From FLUQ01 sp031551515 (GTDB taxonomy: Bacteria > Desulfobacterota > Desulfovibrionia > Desulfovibrionales > Desulfovibrionaceae), in NCBI GenBank assembly GCA_031551515.1, contig JAVBNL010000025.1:1-56534 (forward strand): a stretch of DNA of 56,534 bases. The letters are read 5' to 3'. Positions 17,195 to 24,173 of the stretch are shown here, in pieces. The translations under genes and the position numbers were made by a program. The notes under the pieces are model-generated. The model was given only the letters and a program-made list of their open reading frames with translations. It ran no database searches and was not told where the DNA came from. Within the stretch, counting starts at the first letter, position 1. Every line of letters starts with the position of its first letter.

Positions 17195-18146
17195 AGGCTT
17201 TGACTATCCTGCCGACCAGGGGGTGGCGGATGACATCCTCTTCATGGAAATACAAAATGCGTATGCCTTCCACATCGCGCAGCACGGATACGGCATGCAC
17301 CAGCCCGGAACGGGGGGCGGCGTGCCCGTTGCCGGGCAGGTCTATCTGCGTGGTGTCGCCGGTGATGGCCGCCTTTGACCCGAACCCCATGCGGGTCAGG
17401 AACATTTTCATCTGTTCCGGCGTGGTGTTTTGCGCTTCATCAAGAATAATGAAAGAGTCGTTCAAGGTGCGGCCGCGCATAAAGGCCAGGGGAGCCACTT
17501 CTATGATGCCTGATTCAAGCATTTCCGAAACCCGCTCAAAATCGAGCATGTCATGCAAAGCATCATATAGCGGACGTAGATAGGGATTGATTTTTTGCGC
17601 CAGATCGCCGGGCAGAAAACCAAGCCGTTCACCGGCCTCAACCGCCGGCCGGGTTAAAATAATACGTTTTACCCGCTTGGCAAGCAGCAAGGAAAGCGCG
17701 ACCGCAACCGCCAGATAGGTTTTGCCGGTTCCCGCCGGCCCGACGGCGATGGTCATGTCCTTTTCGCGCAGGGCGGTTACATAATCGCGCTGACTGAGCG
17801 TCTTGGGGGTGATGGTGCGGCGCGGGGAAACGACGAACACCGCGTCGCGGAAAATTTTCTGCAAATCAACGCCGGGGTCGCGCAGCATCATGGTCTGGGC
17901 ATAGCCGATATCGCGCGGGTGCAGGGCATGGCCCGCTTTGAGCAGCCCATACAGCTGGGTAAGCAGGTTGGCTGTAAGATGCACTGTCTCTTTTTCGCCT
18001 TCAACGGTCAGGGTCAGGCCGCGCGTGCCTATGGTCACCGCGGCCCGTTGGGCAATGGAGACGAGGTGCGCGTTTTGCGGCCCGAACAAGGCGTTGGCGC
18101 AAATAGCATCGTCAAAAGACAGGGTCAATTGCGTGGTATCGCTCAC
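17169..18146 (-). CDS. phoH: PhoH-family P-loop ATPase
   Basis: This is a PhoH/YbeZ-type ATPase, a predicted RNA-linked NTPase that partners YbeY in other bacteria. It has an N-terminal KH-like region and then the ATPase with Walker A GPAGTGKT, the conserved RPAVEAGERLGFLPGD segment and Walker B FIILDEAQN. From GTG 18146 it is 325 residues and opens directly at the conserved QLTLSFDD region behind a GAGGG site. A GTG at 18197 would add 17 non-conserved residues and overlap the sigma-54-like promoter on the other strand, so the shorter form is preferred. It heads the phoH-HD protein-ybeY(-CitMHS) unit. Confidence 0.93.
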   Translation of the reverse strand: MSDTTQLTLSFDDAICANALFGPQNAHLVSIAQRAAVTIGTRGLTLTVEGEKETVHLTANLLTQLYGLLKAGHALHPRDIGYAQTMMLRDPGVDLQKIFRDAVFVVSPRRTITPKTLSQRDYVTALREKDMTIAVGPAGTGKTYLAVAVALSLLLAKRVKRIILTRPAVEAGERLGFLPGDLAQKINPYLRPLYDALHDMLDFERVSEMLESGIIEVAPLAFMRGRTLNDSFIILDEAQNTTPEQMKMFLTRMGFGSKAAITGDTTQIDLPGNGHAAPRSGLVHAVSVLRDVEGIRILYFHEEDVIRHPLVGRIVKAYEQYETPK

Positions 18147-18190
18147 GCTGCCCTCATAGCCTGTTTCGTAAGGCCCGTCCAATACAGATT

Positions 18191-18207
18191 TTGGCACGGT
18201 ACCTGCA
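18191..18207 (+). promoter_or_regulatory. Sigma-54-type (-24/-12) promoter
   Basis: TTGGCACGGTACCTGCA fits the sigma-54 consensus TGGCACG-N4-TTGCA with the required 12-base GG-to-GC spacing; the only deviation is CTGCA for TTGCA. It predicts a transcript start near 18218, about 50 bases before the unrecognised gene at 18269. An activator is required but its site was not identified. Confidence 0.65.
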
Positions 18208-18268
18208 CAGATCGAGATGCCACGGCACGCGGCAGTTTTTTCCGGAACGACGAAGCATCGGAGGGTAT

Positions 18269-18925
18269 ATGGCCGTCACATCCATTACCGGCGGGTACAA
18301 CGCGAACCTTGTCGCCCTGTACAAACAGGCTGTTGAAGAAAACGGCGGCAAGGCCGCTTCGGGCCAGACCAGCGGCGTGCGCGGCGGCGTCGCCCCGACG
18401 CTTTCGGGTGCGAACTTTTCAAGCCGTACGCAAAAAGCGCTTTCAGAAGCCATAGCCGTTATTCGCACACAGACCAAAGAACGCATCACCTTTGAGACGG
18501 TCGAAGCATACCGCCAGAGCATGGAAAAGCAGTTTTCCGACAATTTGCGCGCCGCGCTCAAAGAAAAGGGCGTTGACGAAAAGATCGAATTCAAGCTTGT
18601 GGCCGACGCCAACGGCGACATCCAGGTCGTGAGCAACCATAAAGATAAGGCCATGGTCGAGCAGTATCTGAAAGACAATCCCAAGGTCGTGGAGCAGTTT
18701 CAGCATATCCAGGCGCTGTCCAACGTGCAGCGTACGGCGGAAAATACAGTGGCCTTTGCCAGCGGCGCCAGTGTGGCTCAAATCAAAAGACAGTTACAGG
18801 CCCAAGCGGTGGAATCGTATTTCACCATGATGGATGGCACGACATCCATGGCCAGCCAGATCGCCAGCTTCAACTCGGACGGCAGTCAGGCTTCGTTTAT
18901 GGCTGGCTTGAACTATTCGGTGTAG
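18269..18925 (+). CDS. Unrecognised 218-residue protein behind a sigma-54-type promoter
   Basis: I do not recognise this protein. The ATG at 18269 follows CGGAGGGTAT, an excellent ribosome site; an in-frame upstream extension lacks one. The protein is hydrophilic, with no signal peptide or membrane helix. Residues 1-60 are Gly/Ala/Ser-rich and low in complexity. Residues about 65-150 look alpha-helical and charged (SRTQKALSEAIAVI, ETVEAYRQSMEKQFSDNL). The tail is rich in Met, Ser and Ala. A disordered start plus helices is seen in some flagellar or type III secreted proteins, and sigma-54 often drives flagellar genes, but no flagellar gene is nearby. It stands alone, divergent from phoH, and is followed by a structured inverted repeat. 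Confidence 0.8.
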   Translation: MAVTSITGGYNANLVALYKQAVEENGGKAASGQTSGVRGGVAPTLSGANFSSRTQKALSEAIAVIRTQTKERITFETVEAYRQSMEKQFSDNLRAALKEKGVDEKIEFKLVADANGDIQVVSNHKDKAMVEQYLKDNPKVVEQFQHIQALSNVQRTAENTVAFASGASVAQIKRQLQAQAVESYFTMMDGTTSMASQIASFNSDGSQASFMAGLNYSV

Positions 18926-19084
18926 GCAGGAGCTCAGTTTGGCGTGATGCTTCGTCAGGGGGCATTTTTTGTTGGCTCGGGCCTTCCTGGCCCTCGGCCT
19001 TCGGCTCCCGTCCTGCGGGCGGGGTCGCTACGCTCCCCCGTCTCGCTTCGCGGTCCTCGCCTGACGCCAAATTGAGCCCCTGCC
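18925..19084. repeat. Long inverted-repeat element, family 2, copy 1
   Basis: Outer arms 18925-18945 and 19064-19084 pair over 21 bases with two mismatches. The inside is GC-rich and full of smaller hairpins. The left end (CAGTTTGGC followed by CTTCGTCAGG) recurs in inverse orientation at 26981-27006. It fills most of the 228-base gap between the unrecognised gene and the glycosyltransferase; no gene is visible in it. Confidence 0.7.
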
Positions 19085-19153
19085 TAAATACTCAACGATA
19101 GCTTGAGATTGCATTTTTTCACCGCATACGGCATCACTCCATAAGGAGAAACG

Positions 19154-20326
19154 ATGCCTCACGCCCTGACGCTGCCCCTTGCCGATCCCGTTGCGGATGC
19201 TCCTTTGCGCATCATCCAGGTGGTCAACGTCCGCTGGTTCAACGCCACGGCGTGGTACGGGCTGTTCCTTTCCCGCCTGCTGCTTGACGCGGGGCACCAG
19301 GTCCGCGTTCTGGGGCTTGCGGGCACGGAATCCTTCGCCAGGGCCGAAGAATGGGGGCTGCGCCCCGTGCCTCTGCCCCTGACCAGCAAAAATCCCCTGG
19401 ATTATCCTGGTCTGTTTTTGCGCCTGCGCGGCCAGGTGCAGGATTTTCACCCGCATATCGTCAACTGCCACCGGGGCGAAGCCTTTGTGCTTTGGGCCAT
19501 GCTGCGCCAGGCCGGGCACAATTTCAGCCTTATTCGCACACGTGGGGACCAGCGCCCGCCCAAGGCCAATGTGGCCAACGCCGTCATGCACGCCCGCCTG
19601 GCCGACGCGATCATCTGCACCAGCAGCGGGATTGCGAAGGCGGTGCGGGAAAGGCTGCGCGTGCCGCCAGAGCGCTTGCACACCATTTTCGGCGGGGTGG
19701 ATACGCGTTCGTTCTACCCGGACCCGGCCGGGCGCGAAGCGTTTCGCGCGGCTTGGGGCCTTGCGCCCGATCATCTGGCCATAGGGCTTGTAGGCCGGTT
19801 CGACACCGTCAAAGGCCAGCGCGAGCTGATAGCCGCTTTCGCCAGGCTGCTGCAAGAGGGCGACGCCGCCTTGCGCGACCGCCTGCGCCTGGTGCTTGCG
19901 GGCTTTTCCACAACAGCGCTGCCGCGCGAACAGGTGGAAGCCTGGGCGAGGGATGCGGGCATCATGGACCATCTCGTTCTGCCCGGGAAATGCGCGGACA
20001 CGCGCGCGCTGATGGCCGCTTTGGACCTGGGGGTGGTGGCTTCTCTGGGGTCTGAAACCATTGCCCGCGTGGCGTTGGAAATCATGGCCTGCGGCGTGCC
20101 GCTGGTAGGCACGCGCGTGGGCGTCATGCCCGACCTTTTGACGGACCAGGCCCTTGTGCCGCCGGGTGATGTTGCCTCCACAGCCGCGGTGCTGGGGCGT
20201 TTTGCCCGCGACCCCGCCTTTGCCGGGGCTTTGCAGGCCGAGCAGGCCCGGCGCATGGAGAACCTTTCGGAACGCGATTTTTACGAACAGACCATGCGGG
20301 TGTACCGCGCGGCGTTGCGCGGCTGA
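19154..20326 (+). CDS. GT-B glycosyltransferase, family 4 type
   Basis: This 390-residue GT-B fold enzyme transfers a sugar from a nucleotide donor, probably for lipopolysaccharide or another surface glycan. The N-terminal half begins at LRIIQVVNVRWFNATAWYG. The C-terminal donor-binding half has VGLVGRFDTVKGQRELIAAF and the EX7E motif in SETIARVALEIMACGVPLVG, typical of retaining GT4 enzymes. ATG 19154 is behind AAGGAG. No other glycan genes adjoin it, so acceptor and product are unknown. There is no membrane helix, so cytoplasmic or peripheral location is expected. Confidence 0.9.
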   Translation: MPHALTLPLADPVADAPLRIIQVVNVRWFNATAWYGLFLSRLLLDAGHQVRVLGLAGTESFARAEEWGLRPVPLPLTSKNPLDYPGLFLRLRGQVQDFHPHIVNCHRGEAFVLWAMLRQAGHNFSLIRTRGDQRPPKANVANAVMHARLADAIICTSSGIAKAVRERLRVPPERLHTIFGGVDTRSFYPDPAGREAFRAAWGLAPDHLAIGLVGRFDTVKGQRELIAAFARLLQEGDAALRDRLRLVLAGFSTTALPREQVEAWARDAGIMDHLVLPGKCADTRALMAALDLGVVASLGSETIARVALEIMACGVPLVGTRVGVMPDLLTDQALVPPGDVASTAAVLGRFARDPAFAGALQAEQARRMENLSERDFYEQTMRVYRAALRG

Positions 20327-20430
20327 ATCCCGACTACTTCACTTGTGATTTCCACCTCTTGCCGGAAAGGCTTTTTCCGCGTAGGCACAGAATAGGCATT
20401 TCGCCAACCATGCAACCAGAGGGGATAGCT

Positions 20431-20907
20431 ATGCGCATGAAACCGATGTTTGTTGTGTTACTGGTGTGTGCTTCATTGTTGTTGACCGGCGCCGTTGCAG
20501 GCGCGGCTGAAAAAGCCCCCGCGAAAGCCAAGAATTCGCCGGTCATCCAGACCCCCAAAGCCCCGGAAGCCATTGGTCCTTATTCTCAGGGCATCAAAGC
20601 GGGCGGCATGATTTTCGTCTCCGGCCAGCTGCCCATCAACCCCGCTGACGGTAAGATCCCCGAAGGGGCGGCGGCGCAGGCCAAACAGTCTATGGAAAAC
20701 GTCAAAGCCGTGCTTGAAGCGGGTGGATCCAACCTGGACAAGGTGGTGATGGTCAATATTTTCGTTAAAGATTTAAATCAGTTCAAGGCCATCAATGACG
20801 TATACGCCACCTTCTTCAAGAAGGACTTCCCGGCTCGGGCCACGGTGGAAGTGGCCCGCCTGCCGCGCGACGTGCAGGTTGAAATCAGCGCTATTGCCGT
20901 GAAGTAG
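20431..20907 (+). CDS. RidA-family enamine/imine deaminase with signal peptide
   Basis: RidA (YjgF) proteins hydrolyse reactive enamine and imine intermediates such as 2-aminoacrylate, normally in the cytosol. The family domain (about residues 40-158) is complete, with the usual PEAIGPYSQGI start, the substrate-binding arginine in ARATVEVARLP and the late glutamate in VEISAIA. It is preceded by about 25 residues (MRMKPMFVVLLVCASLLLTG..., cleavage likely after AVAGA) that look like a clean Sec signal peptide, then a Lys/Ala-rich linker. ATG 20431 follows AGAGGGGAT. Periplasmic location is unusual for the family. It converges on obgE across a structured repeat. Confidence 0.92.
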   Translation: MRMKPMFVVLLVCASLLLTGAVAGAAEKAPAKAKNSPVIQTPKAPEAIGPYSQGIKAGGMIFVSGQLPINPADGKIPEGAAAQAKQSMENVKAVLEAGGSNLDKVVMVNIFVKDLNQFKAINDVYATFFKKDFPARATVEVARLPRDVQVEISAIAVK

Positions 20908-20923
20908 CAAAGAGACGACGAAA

Positions 20924-21078
20924 GCAGGGGCGCTGCCCCTGCACCCCGCCAAAGGGCTTGTCCCCTTGGAACCCGTATAGGCGAAGGCCGTTTCCGCATC
21001 GCGGAAAACGGCCTTCGCCATATTGCAGGGTCAAGGGGCTCAGCCCCCTTGCAGGGGTCGGGGGGACAGCGTCCCCCG
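20924..21078 (+). repeat. Structured intergenic repeat, family 1, copy A
   Basis: This array of hairpins lies between the ends of ridA and obgE. In order: GCAGGGGC-GCT-GCCCCTGC (20924-20942), a CCAAAGGG/CCCCTTGG stem, the core stem GGCGAAGGCCGTTT...AAACGGCCTTCGCC (20980-21019), then CAAGGGG/CCCCTTG and GGGGGAC/GTCCCCC stems. Copies B and C keep the same order. It may act as a bidirectional terminator or be a REP-like element. Confidence 0.8.
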
Positions 21079-21081
21079 TTT

Positions 21082-22188
21082 TCATTCTCTGGTCCAGGTC
21101 ACTTCGGTTTCATCGCCGCCGTCATCATCGTCGTCATCAGGCTCCAGCGCGCGCGGGGTGAAGAGCGGGGCGTTGACCTCGATGGAATCATACAATTTCC
21201 ACATGGCGGCTTCCACGTCTTCAACGCCTTCGCCGGTCAGGGCGGAGATGAAGTACACCGGCCTGCGGTTCTTTTTCGCCCGCTTGCGCAAGGCCTCGAC
21301 CTTTTCCGGGTCGGCCGTGTCGATTTTGTTGATGACCTCTATCTGGCGGCGGCCTGCCAACTCTTCGTTGAACGCGGCCAGTTCCGCGTTGATAAGGTCG
21401 AAACCGGCCCAGGGGTCGGCTACGTCGATGTCATCAATGCTGAGTATGTGCACCAGAAAGCGGGTGCGCTCCACATGGCGCAAAAAGCGGTGCCCCAGCC
21501 CGGCCCCGGCGGATGCGCCCTCTATCAGGCCGGGAATGTCGGCAATGACCATGCGCCGGTCATAGTTGCCGTCGTCAAGCATCACGCCCAAATTGGGGAT
21601 CAGGGTGGTAAAGGGGTAGGCCGCTATTTTGGGCTTGGCCGCCGAAACTTTGCTGATAAATGTGGACTTGCCCGCGTTGGGCAGGCCCAACAGGCCGCAA
21701 TCGGCCAGGATTTTCAGCTCTAAACGAAAGGTGCGCTCATCGCCCGGCTCCCCAGGCTGAGAAAAGCGCGGGGCGCGCATGGTGGCGGTTTTGAAAAATT
21801 CGTTGCCTTTGCCGCCTCGCCCCCCGGCGGCGGCGAGCACGGCTTCGTCCGCTTCCGCAAGATCCGCGTACAGCGTTTCGCCTTCTTCCGTCACTTCATA
21901 GATCTGGGTTCCCAGGGGCAGCTCAACGACCAGGTCGGCGCCCGCGCGGCCGTGGCATTGCGACCCTTCGCCGGGGCGGCCGTTTTCCGCCTCATAGCGG
22001 CGTTTGACCCGGAAATCGTAGAGCGAGAGCAGGCGGGATACGCCTTTGACATACACGCTGCCGCCGTCGCCGCCGTTGCCGCCGTCCGGGCCGCCCCGAG
22101 GCACGAATTTTTCGCGCCGGAACGAGACGCAGCCCCGTCCGCCGTTGCCGGCTTTCACCGTGATTATGGCTTCATCAACAAATCGCAT
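21082..22188 (-). CDS. obgE: Ribosome-associated GTPase Obg
   Basis: This 368-residue Obg protein acts in late 50S subunit assembly and stress control. The glycine-rich N-terminal Obg fold (AGNGGRGCVSFRREKFVPRGG) leads into a G domain with G1 GLPNAGKST, G3 DIPG and NKID, and ends in an acidic tail (DDDDDDGGDE). The ATG at 22188 is preferred over an upstream TTG at 22194. It lies 59 bases after rpmA in the usual rplU-rpmA-obg operon. The two upstream proteins are 50S components, which fits its role. Confidence 0.97.
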   Translation of the reverse strand: MRFVDEAIITVKAGNGGRGCVSFRREKFVPRGGPDGGNGGDGGSVYVKGVSRLLSLYDFRVKRRYEAENGRPGEGSQCHGRAGADLVVELPLGTQIYEVTEEGETLYADLAEADEAVLAAAGGRGGKGNEFFKTATMRAPRFSQPGEPGDERTFRLELKILADCGLLGLPNAGKSTFISKVSAAKPKIAAYPFTTLIPNLGVMLDDGNYDRRMVIADIPGLIEGASAGAGLGHRFLRHVERTRFLVHILSIDDIDVADPWAGFDLINAELAAFNEELAGRRQIEVINKIDTADPEKVEALRKRAKKNRRPVYFISALTGEGVEDVEAAMWKLYDSIEVNAPLFTPRALEPDDDDDDGGDETEVTWTRE

Positions 22189-22247
22189 AGGCAATAAAAA
22201 GGGCGAAAGCGCAGCCGCCTTCGCCCGGAAAAAGTATGCGGCCTCGA

Positions 22248-22526
22248 TCAGGAGGCGTCAGCGGCCGCCGGAAGCACGTGCACTCGGGTCTTCACCTGGC
22301 GCTTGCGCAAATATTTTTCAAATTTGACCACACCGTCGCGGGTAGCGAAAATGGTGAAGTCGCTGCCCAGGCCGACGCCTTCGCCGGGATGCACTTTCGT
22401 GCCGACCTGACGGACAATGATGTTGCCCGCCAGCACATGCTGGCCGCCGTAACGTTTAACGCCCCGGCGCTGTCCCTGGCTGTCGCGGCCGTTGCGTGAA
22501 CTGCCGCCTGCTTTCTTATGTGCCAT
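22248..22526 (-). CDS. rpmA: 50S ribosomal protein L27
   Basis: This 92-residue L27 begins MAHKKAGGSSRNGRDSQGQR, the conserved N-terminal tail that reaches toward the peptidyl transferase centre, followed by the beta-rich body GNIIVRQVGTKVHPGEGVGLG. The C-terminus is a little longer than in E. coli. No cleavable Firmicutes-type extension is present. It is 29 bases downstream of rplU in the same operon. Confidence 0.98.
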   Translation of the reverse strand: MAHKKAGGSSRNGRDSQGQRRGVKRYGGQHVLAGNIIVRQVGTKVHPGEGVGLGSDFTIFATRDGVVKFEKYLRKRQVKTRVHVLPAAADAS

Positions 22527-22555
22527 GGCTCTTACTCCTTAAAAACCGCCGGAGC

Positions 22556-22864
22556 TTAGGCGGTAATGGACTTGATTTTAAGGGTGGTGAAATCCTGGCG
22601 GTGACCCTGAGTCTTGCGCGAATCGTTGCGCCGCCACTTTTTGAAGACGATGATTTTTTCGCCCCGGCCGTGTTCAACCACTTCCGCGGTGACTTTGGCG
22701 TTCGCAATATAGGGCGCGCCAACGGCAAAAGAACCGCCGCCCAGCATCAGCACCTTGTCTATAACCACTTCGCCGCCAACGTCCGCGGTGAGTTTTTCCA
22801 CGCGGATCTTGCCGCCTTCCTCAACCCGGAACTGTTTGCCGCCGCTTTCTATGATCGCGTACAT
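22556..22864 (-). CDS. rplU: 50S ribosomal protein L21
   Basis: This 102-residue L21 starts MYAIIESGGKQFRVEEG and carries the RNA-binding KKWRRNDSRKTQGHRQDFT segment, both typical. It leads the rplU-rpmA-obgE operon, has a GGAGG ribosome site, and is transcribed from the promoter at 22895-22924. It is divergent from the PP-loop ATPase gene. Confidence 0.98.
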   Translation of the reverse strand: MYAIIESGGKQFRVEEGGKIRVEKLTADVGGEVVIDKVLMLGGGSFAVGAPYIANAKVTAEVVEHGRGEKIIVFKKWRRNDSRKTQGHRQDFTTLKIKSITA

Positions 22865-22894
22865 GTCGCTTCCTCCGTACCAATAAGAGAGAGG

Positions 22895-22924
22895 TCTTTA
22901 CCCTCTTCAGGCGGATGAAGTCAA
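22895..22924 (-). promoter_or_regulatory. Promoter of rplU-rpmA-obgE
   Basis: On the minus strand, TTGACT (22919-22924) is followed after 18 bases by TAAAGA (22895-22900), about 30 bases before the rplU start. Confidence 0.45.
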
Positions 22925-22981
22925 GCTTCTTTTCTAAAAATCCGTCTTGCCCGCCAATCTTTCTATCAGTATGCTGCGAAA

Positions 22982-24094
22982 ATGACGAGTCAGAATTTTT
23001 CCTATGACGCGGTGGCGCTGCTTTCCGGCGGGCTGGACAGCCTTCTTGCCGCCCGGTTGGTGCAGGACCAGGGCCTTAGGGTCAAGTGCCTGCATTTTGT
23101 CAGTCCTTTTTTCGGCAAACCGGACCAGGTGGGCCGCTGGAGCAAGCTGTACGGCCTGGATATTCACCCCGTGGATATCGGCGAGGAGTTTGCCGCCCTG
23201 CTCGCGGCCTGGCCGCAGCATGACTTCGGCAAAGTGCTGAACCCTTGCGTGGATTGCAAAATCGTGATGCTGCGCCGGGCGAAAGCGCTGATGCAAGAAT
23301 GCGGCGCGCGGTTCATCATCAGCGGCGAGGTGTTGGGCCAGCGGCCCATGTCGCAGCGCCGCGACACGCTGAACATTATCCGGCGCGAGGCGGATGTGCG
23401 CGACCTTTTGCTGCGGCCGCTCTCCGCCCAGGTGCTTGATGAAACGCCCATGGAACGCGATGGGCTGGTTGACCGCGCGCGCCTTGAGCGCATTCACGGC
23501 CGCGGCCGCAAAGACCAACTGGCCATGGCGGAGCGGTACGGTTTTAAAGAAATACCGACGCCGGGGGGCGGGTGCCGCCTGGCGGAAAAAGAAATCGCCC
23601 GCAGCTATTGGCCCGTGCTGCGCCTCACGGAACGGCCCTGCGCCGCCGATTTCACCCTGGCCAATACGGGGCGGCAGTACTGGAGCCTTGATGCCGGGCC
23701 CTTGTGGCTGTGCGTGGGCCGCAACCAGGCTGATAACGAAACCCTGCTGGGGCTTGCACGTCCCGATGACATCGTGCTGAAAACGGAAGTTTTTCCCGGC
23801 CCCGTCGCCGTGGGCAGGGCTTTTGGCGGTCAGGGGTGGAACGAAGAAAACACGCTTGCAGCGGCAAGTTTTGCCGCTTCCTTTTCGCCCAAAGCCGTGC
23901 GCCACGTTGCGGAAACCGGCCTGCTGGTCACGGCGCGCGTTTGGGGCGGGCGGTATGGAGAGGGCACGATTTTTTCCATCACGCCCGACCGCGCAACCAG
24001 CCGCGCCTGGCATGAATACCCTTGGGATCAGGCCAAGGCGGAGATACGCGCCGTGAGGCGCGAGCGGGCGGCCGCGGCTGAAATACGAGAATAA
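22982..24094 (+). CDS. PP-loop ATPase, tRNA thiouridylase-like
   Basis: This 370-residue protein has a PP-loop motif SGGLDS at residues 15-20 and the alpha/beta fold of ATP pyrophosphatases that thiolate tRNA uridine (ThiI/MnmA relatives). Further family-like features are CVDCK near residue 90, SGEVLGQRPMSQRR, and TPGGGCRLAEKE near 200. The three cysteines (CxxC plus GGGC) suggest a thiol relay or an iron-sulfur cluster, as in TtuA-type enzymes. The C-terminal third (about 240-370) is a less conserved accessory domain. It has no rhodanese or THUMP domain, so it is neither a standard ThiI nor MnmA. The exact tRNA position is unknown. Confidence 0.8.
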   Translation: MTSQNFSYDAVALLSGGLDSLLAARLVQDQGLRVKCLHFVSPFFGKPDQVGRWSKLYGLDIHPVDIGEEFAALLAAWPQHDFGKVLNPCVDCKIVMLRRAKALMQECGARFIISGEVLGQRPMSQRRDTLNIIRREADVRDLLLRPLSAQVLDETPMERDGLVDRARLERIHGRGRKDQLAMAERYGFKEIPTPGGGCRLAEKEIARSYWPVLRLTERPCAADFTLANTGRQYWSLDAGPLWLCVGRNQADNETLLGLARPDDIVLKTEVFPGPVAVGRAFGGQGWNEENTLAAASFAASFSPKAVRHVAETGLLVTARVWGGRYGEGTIFSITPDRATSRAWHEYPWDQAKAEIRAVRRERAAAAEIRE

Positions 24095-24111
24095 AGCGTT
24101 CGGCCCGTTTT

Positions 24112-24140
24112 TTGCTTGGGTAAAGCCGCAGTGCTATATT
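24112..24140 (+). promoter_or_regulatory. Promoter of the zinc-knuckle protein gene
   Basis: TTGCTT (24112-24117), a 17-base spacer and TATATT (24135-24140) lie 34 bases before the start at 24174. Confidence 0.45.
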
Positions 24141-24173
24141 TTTGACGTAACGGCATAGAGGATACGCGCGACC

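Noticed and set aside
20924..21078. CRISPR array or phage attachment sites at the repeat elements
   Set aside because: The repeats are not tandem, there are no unique spacers of even length, no cas genes, and no integrase nearby.
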